Origin: Tribonema minus
Lineage: Eukaryota > Sar > Xanthophyceae > Tribonematales > Tribonemataceae
Direction: 5' to 3'
Assembly (NCBI GenBank): GCA_017506865.1
Contig: JAFCMP010000061.1
Coordinates: 1-64,000, forward strand
DNA length: 64,000 bases
The notes beneath the pieces are model-generated. The model had not been told where the DNA came from. It saw nothing but the letters and a program-made list of their open reading frames with translations, and made no database searches. Numbering within the stretch: the stretch's first letter is position 1; every line of letters starts with the position of its first letter. Of this stretch, positions 63,022 through 64,000 are shown in pieces. The translations under genes and the position numbers were made by a program.

Positions 63022-64000
63022 ATGGCACGCGCCCTGTACGCACTTGTGGCAGCGATGCTCGTAATGAGCACCAACGCTTTTGTAGTTTCTACCTCGGCAC
63101 GACAGGGCTTGCAAATAAGCAGTGGCGGCACTGCCAGGGCGATGGTGGACCGGCCTGTACCACGCGCAACTTCTAGCAGCAGCACTGGAGCATTGACGAT
63201 GCGAAGCCTGGCAGACCGGAATACCGCCACTGTGGACTTGTCAACAGCGCCTGTCACGCGGGTGACAACATCGCAGGAGTATCACGCGCTGCTGGCGGAG
63301 AACCCGGAAAGCCTTGTGGTATTCAAATGGTGAGTTGTCAAGCAACCCTGTGCGTCGGCGGACTATACATCAGCAGCCATGGTTGGTTCACAGAACTTGT
63401 GTTTCCAGCAAAATGACCTTGTGGGTTATTCTGTCTGCTGCCACCGAACTTGACGATGTGGACAAGCCTCAACTAACTGCCTCTGCCATTGCTGTTGCTT
63501 AGCAGCATCGATTGCCCTGGCGTTGCAGCCCTCCGATGCTTCCCTTCGACTTCTCACTCATCCCCTCCCTCCGTTTCCCTACGCCTCCAGGTTCGCTCCA
63601 TGGTGCCGCTCGTGCAAGGCGATGGACCTCAAATTCAAGCGCCTGGCGCTGGAGAACCCCTGCGTCGTCTTTGCGGAGATCGACATTGACGTCAGCCGCG
63701 AGCTCAAGCGCCAGCACGGCGTTAAGGCCATCCCCGCCATCCACATGCACGCGGGTCACCTCGGCCTCGTCGAGAACTTCACCTGCGGGCCCAGCAAGGT
63801 GCCATTGCTGTCGCGCCGCATCGACATGTACGCCAACGTGGCGGCGTACGTGGCGAAGGCGAAGGGGGGGCTCATGGAGAAGCTGTCGGCGTTTTCCGCG
63901 GGGGTGGCCTCCAAGCTGCCGATTCCGTCTGCGCCTATCGGCACTGCGTCCAAGGGCCTCATGGAGCGGTTCAACGACCTCAGTGTCATCGGCGAGAGCG
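63022..64000 (+). CDS. Plastid-targeted thioredoxin-like protein, 3' end beyond the window
   Basis: Exon 1 (63022-63329) starts with ATG in a good context (CAACATGGC) and ends TG/GTGAGT. Exon 2 starts at 63591 after CTCCAG and stays open to the window edge. The N-terminus (ARALYALVAAMLVMSTNAFV) is a signal peptide with an ASAFAP-like cleavage site, Phe at +1. It is followed by a Ser/Thr/Arg-rich transit stretch, the bipartite signal for complex red plastids. The mature part has the thioredoxin fold: LVVFKWFAPWCRSCK spans the splice site and gives the active-site WCRSC, and KAIPAIHMH holds the cis-proline. Beyond the domain is an Ala/Lys-rich extension (VAAYVAKAKGGLMEKL). It probably acts as a disulfide reductase or redox sensor in the plastid stroma; the substrate is unknown. 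Confidence 0.85.

Overview
This window is nuclear DNA from a eukaryotic alga with a complex (red-derived) plastid, probably a stramenopile or haptophyte. The evidence is of four kinds. Genes are split by many GT-AG introns with GTGAGC/GTGAGT-like donors. The thioredoxin precursor at the right edge has a signal peptide ending in an ASAFAP-like 'NAF' motif. An ankyrin gene of the 'WARANGCPWD' type is present, as are several families of retroelement. I cannot name the species. Coding DNA is very GC-rich and the spacers are nearer 50% GC.

Layout. (1) 1018-12110, minus strand: a non-LTR retrotransposon with an ORF1 (zinc knuckle, coiled coil) and an R2-like ORF2 (N-terminal fingers, reverse transcriptase, CCHC, restriction-like endonuclease). 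A second, 5'-truncated ORF2 copy of 4,176 bp is fused head-to-tail behind it. The two copies differ by only two single-base indels that I could see. (2) 12.1-24.1 kb: repeat-rich, gene-poor DNA with a retroelement 3' end, a tRNA-like gene, two copies of a 0.7-kb dispersed repeat, a decayed minus-strand gene, one 215-codon coiled-coil ORF and further retroelement tails. (3) 24,121-25,257: an intact ankyrin-repeat gene on the minus strand. It is divergent from (4) 25,465-56,948: one large plus-strand gene with at least 33 exons, whose splice phases agree from the start codon to the stop except for one unresolved exon. Its product of about 1,460 residues has two N-terminal C2 domains, an MCTP-like two-hairpin membrane region, a PH domain split by a roughly 380-residue Ser/Gly/Ala-rich insert, and a C-terminal C2 domain. 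It is probably a membrane-anchored lipid-binding or contact-site tether. (5) 59,918-61,048: a minus-strand gene with two Stc1-like zinc modules. (6) 61.7-62.5 kb: a reverse-transcriptase relic. (7) 63,022 to the window edge: the 5' part of a plastid-targeted thioredoxin-like gene.

The most unusual signal is in the introns of the large gene. At least eight splice junctions lie next to tandem duplications that copy the intron tail with the exon head, or the exon tail with the donor, and then decay. The same introns hold retroelement inserts in both orientations, short telomere-like TTAGGG tracts and an inverted pair of Copia gag relics. A short motif, CTTGAAGT/ACTTCAAG, is strongly over-represented over the whole window.
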